64,000 bases of DNA from NCBI GenBank assembly GCA_918262735.1, contig CAKJYJ010000003.1:334883-398882 (forward strand), read 5' to 3'. Each line of letters begins with the position of its first letter. Position 1 is the first letter of the stretch. Of the stretch, positions 1-7,303 are shown one piece after another. Below the pieces are notes generated by a model. It was not told where the DNA came from and searched no databases. It saw nothing but the letters and a program-made list of their open reading frames with translations. The position numbers were made by a program, and so were the translations under genes. Source of the DNA: Clostridiales bacterium. Its GTDB lineage: Bacteria; Bacillota; Clostridia; Christensenellales; UBA1242.

Positions 1-60
1 GGCATACAAAAATGCAATGAGTTATTAACATCAATTAAAAATGAATCTAAAGATATGTAA
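1..60 (+). CDS. 3' end of an upstream gene (partial)
   Basis: Reading frame 1 is open from the window edge and ends at the TAA at 58-60, giving a 19-residue hydrophilic, helix-like tail rich in Lys, Glu, Asn and Ser. The next gene has a good SD and start at 80, which would put it 19 bases downstream in the same direction, as expected in an operon. The piece is too short to assign a family. It could be a partner of the HipA-like kinase, but nothing seen here shows that. Confidence 0.4.
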   Translation, partial: GIQKCNELLTSIKNESKDM

Positions 61-79
61 AGACATAAAGGGAAAATAT

Positions 80-1093
80 ATGACCCAAAAACCGATATTA
101 AAAAATGTAAATAAGTTTTCAAATATCAAACTCGCAAGAGGAATTAATATTGAAACACTTAATTTTACTTCTCGAGCAAAAAAAGATATAAAAAACCTCG
201 GCGTTTCAACAAAGGAATACGGCAAGGTTTGGTTTATTATGCCAGATGGCTCAAAGGCACTATTCAAAACATATAACGTTTTTTCTAATGTTAAAAACAA
301 AAAATTAAGGGTTATTAATGAACTCTTATGCTACAATTTGGCAAAACAGATTAATATGCCTTGTGCAAAATATGAACCTGCTCATATTGAAAATCAAGTT
401 GGTTTAATTACATATAATTTCCTAAAAGATGGCGAATACACAAATAGTCTGTTTGAACTGTTGAATGTTGATAAAGATTTAAGTGGTAACATATTTGACA
501 CTCTTGAAGCCTTAGATAGTTACAGTAAAATTGGTTATACTTACAACAAACGAGAAACATTGAAAAAATTATATATGTACACCGTGTTTGACACCATTAC
601 CCTTCAATCTGACCGACACGAAGGCAATATTCATTTTGTCTTTAATGACAACACCGCAGAAATAAAACTTGCACCAGCTTTTGACAATGAATACGCCTTT
701 TCAATTGACCTAGTTTACGATATGTATAAAAAGTATAAAAACACCGATAAAAGCATTGAAGATTTAAGAGATAATTACTCATTAAAAGCAAAATACTTTA
801 CCGTTATGGATGAACTCAGAAGCACAAAAATGGCATTTAAAAACAATGTGAGTAATATTTGTGCCATTGCAAAAGCCGATAAAGAATTTGCACATATATT
901 AAATAACGTCATAAATAAGTTAGATGTTCACAAGGCATTTGAAATGTTGGAAAAACAGCACTACACAATTTCTGATGAATATAAAGAATATGTTGAAACC
1001 GTGGTTAATGAAAATATTAATGTAATAAAAACTGCCCTTTCAAAAGTAACAAAAGATGAAGTGGAATATTTTGACGAAGAACTAATAAGATAG
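80..1093 (+). CDS. HipA/CtkA-like protein kinase
   Basis: A 337-aa protein with the signature of HipA_C-type serine/threonine kinases. A Lys sits in a strand following 'DGSKALFK' (ATP-binding Lys near residue 65), the catalytic loop is SDRHEGN (Asp, His, Asn; near residue 185), and the metal-binding stretch AFDNEYAF lies about 25 residues later. I chose the ATG at 80 because AAAGGGA precedes it by 6-7 bases; the ATG at 41 lacks an SD and overlaps the upstream frame. HipA proteins phosphorylate protein targets such as glutamyl-tRNA synthetase in toxin-antitoxin modules, while CtkA-like solo versions have other targets. No HipB-type helix-turn-helix gene follows it, and the upstream partner is outside the window. 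Substrate and physiological role are unknown. Confidence 0.7.
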   Translation: MTQKPILKNVNKFSNIKLARGINIETLNFTSRAKKDIKNLGVSTKEYGKVWFIMPDGSKALFKTYNVFSNVKNKKLRVINELLCYNLAKQINMPCAKYEPAHIENQVGLITYNFLKDGEYTNSLFELLNVDKDLSGNIFDTLEALDSYSKIGYTYNKRETLKKLYMYTVFDTITLQSDRHEGNIHFVFNDNTAEIKLAPAFDNEYAFSIDLVYDMYKKYKNTDKSIEDLRDNYSLKAKYFTVMDELRSTKMAFKNNVSNICAIAKADKEFAHILNNVINKLDVHKAFEMLEKQHYTISDEYKEYVETVVNENINVIKTALSKVTKDEVEYFDEELIR

Positions 1094-1114
1094 CATTTTA
1101 GCAAAAATGATGTA

Positions 1115-1143
1115 TTGACAAAAATATATTAGTATGATACTAT
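1115..1143 (+). promoter_or_regulatory. sigma-A promoter for the NUDIX gene
   Basis: TTGACA at 1115-1120 and TACTAT at 1138-1143 are separated by 17 bases. Transcription would start near 1150, giving a leader of about 145 nt before the NUDIX start codon. Confidence 0.7.
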
Positions 1144-1193
1144 TTTTACAACAAATTATTTCGACCATTCCGGTTTGTTTGTATTGGAGAATT

Positions 1194-1266
1194 AACTTCT
1201 TTAGAATGGCAAAAAAATAACAGAATAAGACTGTTGTTGTTTTGCTTTTTGTGGGAAGTTTTTTTT
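1194..1266 (+). terminator. terminator-like hairpin in the NUDIX leader (possible attenuator)
   Basis: AACTTC (1194-1199) pairs with GAAGTT (1255-1260). Inside it GCAAAA pairs with TTTTGC and TAACAG with CTGTTG around an AATAAGA loop. Eight T's follow at 1259-1266. The structure lies between the promoter at 1115-1143 and the NUDIX start at 1296, so it either ends a small RNA of about 115 nt or attenuates the gene. I recognise no known riboswitch class here. Confidence 0.5.
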
Positions 1267-1295
1267 AACAGTCAAAGAAAAAAGGGAGAATGTAT

Positions 1296-1784
1296 ATGGA
1301 AGAATTAAAAACACTAAACACAACAATTTTGCTAATTGAAAAAAATGGCAAAATACTTTTGGGACAAAAGAAAAGAGGGTTCGCAAAAGGATTTTTTATT
1401 GGTATTGGGGGAAAACAAGACCCAAATGAAACAATTGAACAAACAATGATTAGAGAAACACAAGAAGAAATTGGTGTTACTCCAACAAAATACGAACGAG
1501 TTGGCATTATTTATTTTGACACACATTACAAAGGTGAACACGTTAATTTAATACTCAACATTTATAAATCAACTGAATATGTTGGGCACCCAATTGAAAC
1601 CGATGAAATCTTGCCAAAATGGTTTGACAAAAAGAATATCCCATACAGCCTTATGCTTGAAGATGATAAACTTTGGATGGAAATTGTTCTTGCTGGCAAA
1701 AAGGTTACTGGAAAGGTTGTTTTTGATGAAAACTTAAAAATGCAAAGTAACACAATTAGAGAGTGTGAAGGCAAAGAAATGTAA
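1296..1784 (+). CDS. NUDIX hydrolase, MTH1-like
   Basis: A 162-aa NUDIX hydrolase. The NUDIX box is complete: GGK-x4-E near residues 38-45, then RETQEEIG. Around it are features of the MTH1 (8-oxo-dGTP diphosphatase) group: the GFFIGIGGK stretch before the box, and a C-terminal run where 'DDKLWMEIVL' is followed by GKVVFDENL, matching the Trp-containing nucleotide pocket of MTH1. The likely role is removing oxidised purine nucleotides from the pool, in the cytosol. The ATG at 1296 is preferred to the one at 1290 because AAAGGGAG (1281-1288) is then 7 bases upstream. It stands alone between its own promoter with a structured leader and a strong terminator. The substrate is inferred by resemblance. 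Confidence 0.8.
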   Translation: MEELKTLNTTILLIEKNGKILLGQKKRGFAKGFFIGIGGKQDPNETIEQTMIRETQEEIGVTPTKYERVGIIYFDTHYKGEHVNLILNIYKSTEYVGHPIETDEILPKWFDKKNIPYSLMLEDDKLWMEIVLAGKKVTGKVVFDENLKMQSNTIRECEGKEM

Positions 1785-1789
1785 AAAAT

Positions 1790-1824
1790 AATCTAAATGC
1801 GAAATCAATGCATTTAGATTTTTT
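1790..1824 (+). terminator. intrinsic terminator of the NUDIX gene
   Basis: AATCTAAATGC at 1790-1800 pairs perfectly with GCATTTAGATT at 1810-1820 across a 9-nt loop, and a T run follows. Confidence 0.85.
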
Positions 1825-1836
1825 GTTTTATTTTTA

Positions 1837-1865
1837 TTGAAAAAAACAAATATTTATTATATAAT
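1837..1865 (+). promoter_or_regulatory. sigma-A promoter for the pyrophosphatase operon
   Basis: TTGAAA at 1837-1842, 17-nt spacer, TATAAT at 1860-1865. The start point near 1872 lies downstream of the ATG at 1837, so the longer reading of the next gene cannot be made from this promoter. Confidence 0.8.
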
Positions 1866-1896
1866 ACCTAAAAATTTAATAAAAATGAGGTTTTTA

Positions 1897-2232
1897 ATGG
1901 ATATTAAAGAGTATTTAGGTAAAATTGTGGATGTTAAGATGGACAGACCTCTTGGCACAACTCACCCAAAGCATGGCTTTGTTTACCCTGTTAATTATGG
2001 ATTTATTCCAAACACAGTTTCTGGAGATGGCGAAGAATTAGATGCTTATGTTTTGGGGGAACACAAACCTCTTAATGAGTTTACAGGAAGAGTTATTGCC
2101 ATTATTCATAGAACAAACGACAATGATGACAAACTTGTTGTTATGAAAGACGGAAGAAACTACACCGACGAACAAATTAGAGCTTTAACCGAATTTCAAG
2201 AACAATGGTTTGATTCTGTTATTTTAAGATAA
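1897..2232 (+). CDS. inorganic pyrophosphatase family protein
   Basis: A 111-aa short protein of the soluble inorganic pyrophosphatase (family I) superfamily, of the compact type common in Firmicutes. The conserved block HPKHGFVYPVNYGFIPNT is followed by SGDGEELDAYVLG, which holds the acidic metal ligands of the family (Asp-x-x-Glu-x-Asp-Ala), and then by the HRTNDNDDKLVV segment. It is much shorter than the roughly 175-aa canonical enzyme, so activity on pyrophosphate is inferred from family membership. I placed the start at the ATG at 1897, 6 bases after GAGG and downstream of the predicted transcription start; the in-frame ATGs at 1837 and 1885 are less likely. It is first in an operon with the P-loop kinase and HD-domain genes. 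Confidence 0.8.
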   Translation: MDIKEYLGKIVDVKMDRPLGTTHPKHGFVYPVNYGFIPNTVSGDGEELDAYVLGEHKPLNEFTGRVIAIIHRTNDNDDKLVVMKDGRNYTDEQIRALTEFQEQWFDSVILR

Positions 2233-2250
2233 AAAGTAAAAAGGATAAAT

Positions 2251-2781
2251 ATGAAAATTCAAATTATTGGATATTCCGGCAGTGGCAAATCAACATTGGC
2301 AAAAACATTATCTGAATTATATGAATTGCCAATTTTGTATCTAGACAATGTAAAATTTTATGGTGACTGGGAAGAAAGAACCACCGAAGAGCAAATTGAA
2401 ATTGTAAAACAATTTTTAGCAAATAATGAAAATTGGGTTATTGATGGAAATTACAGCAAAATATGCCCTGAAAGATTTGAATTGTCAGATAAAACAATAT
2501 ATATGAATTTTAATAGAATTAAGTGTTTTATTTCTGCTTATAAAAGATACAAAAAACATAAATCAATACATAGGGAGAGTTGTAACTGTAAAGATAAATT
2601 TGACCACAGTTTTAGAAAATGGCTTTTATTTGACGGAAGAACCAAAGAAAGAAAACAAAAACATATTAGTAATCTAAACAAAACAAAGGGTGAAAAAATC
2701 ATTCTAAAAAACCGAAGACAAGTAAATAATTTTATTAAAAAATGCAAAAAAGAGCTAGGATTATTGGAGAAAAATGGATAG
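2251..2781 (+). CDS. P-loop adenylate-kinase-like protein (topology modulation/FlaR-like)
   Basis: A 176-aa protein. The N-terminal Walker A loop GYSGSGKST (residues 7-15) is preceded by a hydrophobic strand, and LYLDNVKFYGDW and WVIDGNYSK follow at the positions typical of the small AAA_17/FlaR-related nucleotide kinase-like family. The C-terminal 60 residues are very basic. The family is often labelled 'DNA topology modulation protein', but its biochemistry is poorly defined; nucleoside or nucleotide phosphorylation is the plausible reaction. SD AAAAGGA precedes the ATG. The gene lies 18 bases after the pyrophosphatase and overlaps the next gene by 8 bases, indicating translational coupling. 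Confidence 0.7.
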   Translation: MKIQIIGYSGSGKSTLAKTLSELYELPILYLDNVKFYGDWEERTTEEQIEIVKQFLANNENWVIDGNYSKICPERFELSDKTIYMNFNRIKCFISAYKRYKKHKSIHRESCNCKDKFDHSFRKWLLFDGRTKERKQKHISNLNKTKGEKIILKNRRQVNNFIKKCKKELGLLEKNG

Positions 2782-3328
2782 TAAACAAAAGTTAAACATG
2801 ATTATAATGGATAATAATATATGTGAAAGCATAAATCATAATATTGAGTATCTAATTGGTATTATACCACAAATAAAACCAATGATTGGATTTAACCACT
2901 CTCACCCACACCACCACCTGGATGTTTGGAAACACACTTTGTTAGCACTTAGTTTTTCAGAAAATGATTTAACAATTAGGTTAACATTACTTTTGCACGA
3001 CATTGCTAAACCTGTTTGTTTTCAAATTGATGGAGATGTTAAGCATTTTCATGGTCACGCTGAAAAGTCTAGTAAAATGGCAAAAAAAATACTAAAAAAA
3101 CTTGATTATGAAAAGAAGTTAATTGATGAGGTTTGTTATTTAATTGAATACCACGACACCCCAATAACTATGGAAGATATCGAAAAGAATTGCAGTCTAC
3201 AACAAAAAAGACTAAAAGTTCAGCGCTGTGATGCAATGGCACACAATCCAAAATATGTTCCAAGAAAATTGGAGTATGTTAACAACACACAAAAAATGAT
3301 AGATGACTATATGAAAGGCAAAATGTAA
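2774..3328 (+). CDS. HD-domain phosphohydrolase
   Basis: A 184-aa soluble protein with an HD metal-dependent phosphohydrolase fold: a His-rich region near residues 42-53 (HSHPHHHLDVWKHT), the HD pair in LLLHDIAKP, then HFHGHAEKS and a last YHDTP. The layout resembles the HD domain at the C-terminus of bacterial CCA-adding enzymes, but there is no nucleotidyltransferase domain, so it is a stand-alone HD protein. Likely substrates are nucleotides or RNA-derived phosphates. The start has TTGGAG 4 bases upstream and overlaps the P-loop gene. Its stop codon lies inside the 5' arm of the terminator. Confidence 0.75.
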   Translation: MDSKQKLNMIIMDNNICESINHNIEYLIGIIPQIKPMIGFNHSHPHHHLDVWKHTLLALSFSENDLTIRLTLLLHDIAKPVCFQIDGDVKHFHGHAEKSSKMAKKILKKLDYEKKLIDEVCYLIEYHDTPITMEDIEKNCSLQQKRLKVQRCDAMAHNPKYVPRKLEYVNNTQKMIDDYMKGKM

Positions 3329-3350
3329 AGTGTTTTACATTTTGTTTTTT
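3320..3350 (+). terminator. intrinsic terminator overlapping the HD gene stop
   Basis: AAAATGTAAA (3320-3329) pairs with TTTACATTTT (3334-3343), then GTTTTTTT. The stop codon of the HD gene is in the 5' arm, and the 3' arm contains the -35 of the next promoter. Confidence 0.75.
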
Positions 3351-3362
3351 TAATGTTATACT
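3334..3362 (+). promoter_or_regulatory. promoter embedded in the preceding terminator
   Basis: TTTACA at 3334-3339 is in the terminator 3' arm. After a 17-nt spacer that includes the T run comes TATACT at 3357-3362. The expected start point is 3368-3370, at the ATG of the SDR gene, so the mRNA would be leaderless. Confidence 0.6.
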
Positions 3363-3369
3363 AAAAAAC

Positions 3370-4209
3370 ATGAATAAAAAAACGATTGCAATAACCGGTT
3401 CAACTGGTGGTTTGGGAAAAAAAATTTGTTTTCATCTTGCACGCCTTGGATATGACATGATTTTTATTAATAGAGATATTATAAAAAGTAAAGCACTGGC
3501 AGATGGAATAATGCTTAAGTATCCAAAAACAAACATTAGCCATATTATTATGGATTTAACAGATTTTAATTCTGTTAAAACCGCAACCAATGAACTTCTA
3601 ACCCACTCTTTTAACACAATTATTCTTAATGCTGGAATATATAATGTTCCTCTTAAAAAATTAAATACCGGATACAACAATGTTTTTCAAGTGAACTTTG
3701 TTTCGCAGTACTACATTGTTAAAAAGTTATTAGAGAATAAAAATGCTTCATTAGAAAAAATAATGGCTCTTGGTAGCATTGCACATAACTACTCCAAGTT
3801 AGATGAAAACGATATTGATTTTTCAACATATAAAAAAGCAAGTAAAATATATGGCAATTCAAAAAGGTTTTTAATGTTCTCTTTATTTGAATTGTTAAAG
3901 GATAGTAACATAAAACTATGTGTTGCCCACCCAGGAATAACATTAACCAACATGACAAACCACTACCCTAAAATTATTAATTGGCTTGTTAAAATTGGAA
4001 TAAAAATAATCTTTCCAAGTCCTAAAAAAGCAAGTAAAAATATTATATATGCGCTTAATAACAATTGTTCATATAAACAATGGATTGGCCCCAAAATTTT
4101 TAACATTTGGGGAAAACCAACAATTAAAAAGTTGAAAACCTGCGAAGATGCAGAAAGTAAAAAAATATATGAAATTGCTGAAAAAATATATAAAAACATC
4201 AATATTTAG
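3370..4209 (+). CDS. short-chain dehydrogenase/reductase
   Basis: A 279-aa classical-type SDR. The Rossmann dinucleotide motif TGSTGGLG is at residues 9-16, the NAG structural motif (LNAGIY) near 95-100, and the catalytic pair YGNSK near residue 165, with a Ser about 25 residues before it in LGSIAHN. It should be an NAD(P)-dependent oxidoreductase acting on an unknown carbonyl or alcohol; the long variant with the C-terminal extension resembles retinol-dehydrogenase/WWOX-like members. No SD precedes the ATG, and the -10 ends 7 bases before it, consistent with leaderless translation. The HIT gene follows after 30 bases and is probably co-transcribed. Confidence 0.8.
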   Translation: MNKKTIAITGSTGGLGKKICFHLARLGYDMIFINRDIIKSKALADGIMLKYPKTNISHIIMDLTDFNSVKTATNELLTHSFNTIILNAGIYNVPLKKLNTGYNNVFQVNFVSQYYIVKKLLENKNASLEKIMALGSIAHNYSKLDENDIDFSTYKKASKIYGNSKRFLMFSLFELLKDSNIKLCVAHPGITLTNMTNHYPKIINWLVKIGIKIIFPSPKKASKNIIYALNNNCSYKQWIGPKIFNIWGKPTIKKLKTCEDAESKKIYEIAEKIYKNINI

Positions 4210-4239
4210 TGCAAAATTATTAATTTTTATGGAGATTTT

Positions 4240-4746
4240 ATGAAATATAGCAAAGAGATTATTGAAAAATATTATAATTATTCTGCAAAAGATTTGAATG
4301 ATAATGGCATTTGTCCAACTTGTTTTAACAGGGCAACAAATGGACATGTTTTTGGCGATGAATCAAAACTGAGGATTTATACTGATAAGGATATTGATTG
4401 TCTTTTAACCGGCAATCCAAGGGCTCCTGGGCATATGATGATTGCAACTATCGACCACTACCATGACCTGTCAGAAGCTCCAGATTATATTAATGAAAAA
4501 ATAATTAGGTTCACAAAACAGTTTATGATATTTATTAAAGAGATTTATGGCTGTGAAAGAGTTTACTTGTGTTCAATGTGTGATGGACCTATGAATCATT
4601 ATCATGTTCAACTAATTCCACGATATAAAAACGAAGAACGAGGCTCAAAAAATTTTGTTAAACCAAGACAAGAATATGTTTTTGATGAAACAAAACTAAA
4701 TATGCTAAAAGACAGAATTAAAAACTATGTTGAAACTCATAAATAA
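4240..4746 (+). CDS. HIT-superfamily protein with HxHxQ triad
   Basis: A 168-aa histidine-triad superfamily protein. The active-site run is NHYHVQLIPRY near residues 122-132, so Gln stands where classical HIT hydrolases have the third His, as in the HxHxQ arrangement of galactose-1-phosphate uridylyltransferase. CPTC (residues 25-28) and CSMC just before the triad could bind zinc. NPRAPGHMMIA matches the usual HIT strand before the first helix. It is likely a nucleotidyl hydrolase or transferase acting on nucleoside phosphates. SD TGGAG is 7 bases upstream. It ends a plus-strand unit at a shared bidirectional terminator. Confidence 0.75.
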   Translation: MKYSKEIIEKYYNYSAKDLNDNGICPTCFNRATNGHVFGDESKLRIYTDKDIDCLLTGNPRAPGHMMIATIDHYHDLSEAPDYINEKIIRFTKQFMIFIKEIYGCERVYLCSMCDGPMNHYHVQLIPRYKNEERGSKNFVKPRQEYVFDETKLNMLKDRIKNYVETHK

Positions 4747-4752
4747 AAATAA

Positions 4753-4787
4753 GGACGGTTATGCTAAATAACCGCCCATTTTTATTT
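4753..4787. terminator. bidirectional terminator
   Basis: GGACGGTTAT (4753-4762) pairs with ATAACCGCCC (4768-4777) with one mismatch around GCTAA. T-rich sequence follows on the plus strand and A-rich sequence precedes it, so it can serve both convergent genes. Confidence 0.75.
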
Positions 4788-4790
4788 TAA

Positions 4791-5312
4791 TTACATATCT
4801 CGTTCACCACTTTTTTGTTTTGTGTTATTATGATTATCAACTAAAACAACATTTTGTGGTGTTTCCTTCATTTCTGGATTGTACTGTTCATACTTTACTT
4901 CTTGTTTATCTCCAGCAAGTTCCTTTAACTCTGCCATTATTTTTTTATTCTGTCTATCCAAAGATTGATTCTCTTTTATTTTATTTTTCTTAATTCTTTC
5001 AATTTCGTTTTGTTTTGTGTTAATTGTCATAAACATTGCCGTTCCAAGAACGCCCATAATTAAACCAATCCCAGCGCCAATAGTTACTCCAATTGCGCCT
5101 AAACTTATTAAGCCTCCCAAAACCGCACCGGTAATTGCCGGCACCGATAAGCCATATTTTATCGCAAATCCTGACTTCACATTAACGTTTTCATTTGCTT
5201 CTTTTTCGCAAACTAGGCCATCATTCAAAACGTATTCATTTGCAACAATTCTTCTTTGATTATTTTGTAATTGTGTGTTTAATTTTTCAATCTTTTTCTC
5301 GTTATTATTCAT
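4791..5312 (-). CDS. coiled-coil membrane protein with Gly-rich hairpin
   Basis: A 173-aa protein of unknown function. A predicted coiled coil (residues 1-45) is followed by two closely spaced Gly/Ala/Val-rich membrane segments (about residues 50-95), a second charged coiled coil (about 97-135) and a polar tail. The glycine-zipper-like hairpin (many GxxxG spacings) suggests insertion in the membrane with both ends in the cytoplasm. I chose the ATG at 5312 because AGAGAGG lies 6 bases upstream and a promoter sits just behind it; a longer reading from 5384 would overlap the upstream NUDIX gene. No family recognised. Confidence 0.6.
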   Translation of the reverse strand: MNNNEKKIEKLNTQLQNNQRRIVANEYVLNDGLVCEKEANENVNVKSGFAIKYGLSVPAITGAVLGGLISLGAIGVTIGAGIGLIMGVLGTAMFMTINTKQNEIERIKKNKIKENQSLDRQNKKIMAELKELAGDKQEVKYEQYNPEMKETPQNVVLVDNHNNTKQKSGERDM

Positions 5313-5330
5313 TGTAACCTCTCTATGAAT

Positions 5331-5359
5331 GTGATACCATAAATATGATATTCTGTCAA
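5331..5359 (-). promoter_or_regulatory. promoter of the coiled-coil membrane protein
   Basis: On the minus strand TTGACA (5354-5359) and TATCAC (5331-5336) are 17 bases apart. The -35 is consensus and the -10 is weak. Confidence 0.5.
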
Positions 5360-5376
5360 TAGTAAAATTGATATAT

Positions 5377-5859
5377 TTAACCATTTCCTTTGTGAATTAT
5401 ATGTCTAAATGTATAATCCCCGCTAAACACCTCTTTTATGACTACTTTCATTATGCTTGGTTTATAGTTAAGTTCGCCTATATTTTTTATATTTTGCCAT
5501 TCATAAATGTCTTTATTTTCAACACCTAAAAATTGTTTTTGGTTCTTTTCTAACTCTTTATTGTTTAGTTTTGCAACATAAAAAAATTGCAGTTCATGAT
5601 ATTTTTTACTATCAAATTCAAAAAAATTCTCTATTATTGCCTTTAGGCAAACAGCATTTATTTCCTCGCCGAGTTCTTCTTTGATTTCTCTTTTTAAGGC
5701 GTTCTCTGTATCCTCTTGAATTTCAACCCTCCCACCCGGCAAAACATAAAAATCTATACCCTTTGCGGTGTTGGTTAAAAACTTCTCATTTTTTTCGTCA
5801 ATAATTATTCCGCTCACTCTAAAATTAAACTTACTTTCCCCATCAACATAAGAAATCAT
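5377..5859 (-). CDS. NUDIX hydrolase
   Basis: A 160-aa NUDIX protein with a complete box, GGRVEIQE followed seven residues later by REIKEELG (about residues 42-64). The N-terminal strand pattern FRVSGIIIDEKNEKFL and a C-terminal YEWQNIKNI match the general NTP-diphosphatase or ADP-ribose pyrophosphatase-like NUDIX group. The substrate cannot be assigned. The start at 5859 has GGAGG 5 bases upstream; the ATGs at 5880 and 5871 are upstream of or within the SD. It is transcribed towards the coiled-coil protein, 64 bases away. Confidence 0.8.
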   Translation of the reverse strand: MISYVDGESKFNFRVSGIIIDEKNEKFLTNTAKGIDFYVLPGGRVEIQEDTENALKREIKEELGEEINAVCLKAIIENFFEFDSKKYHELQFFYVAKLNNKELEKNQKQFLGVENKDIYEWQNIKNIGELNYKPSIMKVVIKEVFSGDYTFRHIIHKGNG

Positions 5860-5940
5860 ATAAACCTCCATATCATTCAATTTTAGTATATATCGTTTAC
5901 TGGTTAAATGTCAATTACTTAACAAATTGTGTGTTTGTGT

Positions 5941-5969
5941 TTGACTTATAAAATCGGTTATGTTATCAT
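5941..5969 (+). promoter_or_regulatory. sigma-A promoter for the GT2 gene
   Basis: TTGACT at 5941-5946, 17-nt spacer, TATCAT at 5964-5969, about 15 bases before the SD of the glycosyltransferase. It excludes the earlier in-frame start at 5929. Confidence 0.6.
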
Positions 5970-5991
5970 TTTGTCGTTTGTAGAGGAAAAC

Positions 5992-7257
5992 ATGGAAATA
6001 TTAAACACGGTCACAAAAATTATTATTCTATTCCTATCTATATGCGTTTCTTACCAAACGTTTTACATGATTGTTGGAATACTTTTTAAGGCGAAAAAAT
6101 ACCCAGAAACAGATATTAAAAAGAAATATGGCGTTATTATTGCTGCAAGAAATGAAGAAAAAGTTATTGCAAATCTCATTAAAAGCCTTAAAAATCAAAC
6201 TTATCCTCAAGAATACATAACAATTTTTGTTGTTGCAGATAACTGCACAGATAAAACCGCAGAAATAGCAAGAGAAAATGGTGCTGTTGTTTATGAGCGT
6301 TTTGACGATACAAAAAGAAGAAAAGGCTGGGCTCTTGAATTCCTTTTTGAACAAATTGAAAAAGATTACGGAATTGAATCTTTTGACGCATATTGTTTTT
6401 TTGATGCTGATAATGTTGTTTCCAGCACATTTATTTACGAAGCAAATAAAGCATTTGTTAGCGGAAGCGAGGCATTAATAACATATAGAAACGCCAAAAA
6501 TTTTGACACAAATTTCATTTCTGCTGCGTATGGCATGCATTCCCACAAAAGTTGTGCGGTTGCTCATAGGCCAAGAAATCTTTTGCACACTAGCGATTAT
6601 GTAACCGGCCCAGGATTTTGTGCAAGCTCAAAGATATTAAAAAATGGATGGCATTATCACCTTTTAACAGAAGACTCACAGTTTTCAATGGAAAATGCCA
6701 TACGTGGCGGAAAGGTTGACTATTGCGAGGCGGCACAAACGTATGACGAATCACCAACAGATTTTATTACTGCATGGCGACAAAGAATAAGATGGACACG
6801 TGGCAGATTAATATGCTATTTCAAATATCACTGGAAATTATTAAAGGGAATCTTTACACTGCCCTGGAAAAAGAAATGGGCTTGCTTTGATATGTTATTC
6901 TATATCTTCCCTTATGCACTTGTTGTTTGGGCAATTGGATTAATATATCCAATAACCTCTGGAATAATAACACTAATTAATCATCAACCTCTGCCTTGGC
7001 AAACTTGGCTATCGTCGGTTGGTATTGCGATTCTAACAACTTATATATATTCTTTTATAACCGGAATACTGGTTTTAATCAGAGAGCATAAATATATTAA
7101 ATGTAGTGTTAAAAAACAAATATTGTACTTATTCACTTGGCCATGGTTTGAACTAATTAATATTCCACTCCTTGTTTGTAGTTTGTTTTTTAATGCAAAA
7201 TGGACACAGATTGTTCATAAAGATGAAAGACAGATTGGCGATTTAGAAAAACAATAG
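5992..7257 (+). CDS. membrane glycosyltransferase family 2
   Basis: A 421-aa processive-type GT2. One N-terminal membrane helix (about residues 7-30) precedes the GT-A domain, with nucleotide-binding AARNEE (about 50-56), the DAD metal motif in CFFDADNVV, a TED acceptor-site motif and QRIRWTRG, the Q/RxxRW signature of processive enzymes such as cellulose synthase and poly-GlcNAc synthase. Three or four further membrane helices follow (about 300-395). It should use a UDP-sugar to build or transfer glycans at the cytoplasmic membrane; sugar and product are unknown. AGAGG is 6 bases before the ATG at 5992. It stands alone, without polysaccharide genes around it. Confidence 0.8.
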   Translation: MEILNTVTKIIILFLSICVSYQTFYMIVGILFKAKKYPETDIKKKYGVIIAARNEEKVIANLIKSLKNQTYPQEYITIFVVADNCTDKTAEIARENGAVVYERFDDTKRRKGWALEFLFEQIEKDYGIESFDAYCFFDADNVVSSTFIYEANKAFVSGSEALITYRNAKNFDTNFISAAYGMHSHKSCAVAHRPRNLLHTSDYVTGPGFCASSKILKNGWHYHLLTEDSQFSMENAIRGGKVDYCEAAQTYDESPTDFITAWRQRIRWTRGRLICYFKYHWKLLKGIFTLPWKKKWACFDMLFYIFPYALVVWAIGLIYPITSGIITLINHQPLPWQTWLSSVGIAILTTYIYSFITGILVLIREHKYIKCSVKKQILYLFTWPWFELINIPLLVCSLFFNAKWTQIVHKDERQIGDLEKQ

Positions 7258-7303
7258 TATATTTATTTTTAGATATTAAATTCATTATTAAAAGGAGAAG
7301 AAC

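Noticed and set aside
1133-1138. TATGAT as the -10 of the NUDIX promoter
   Set aside because: The spacer to TTGACA would be only 12 bases; TACTAT at 17 bases fits better.
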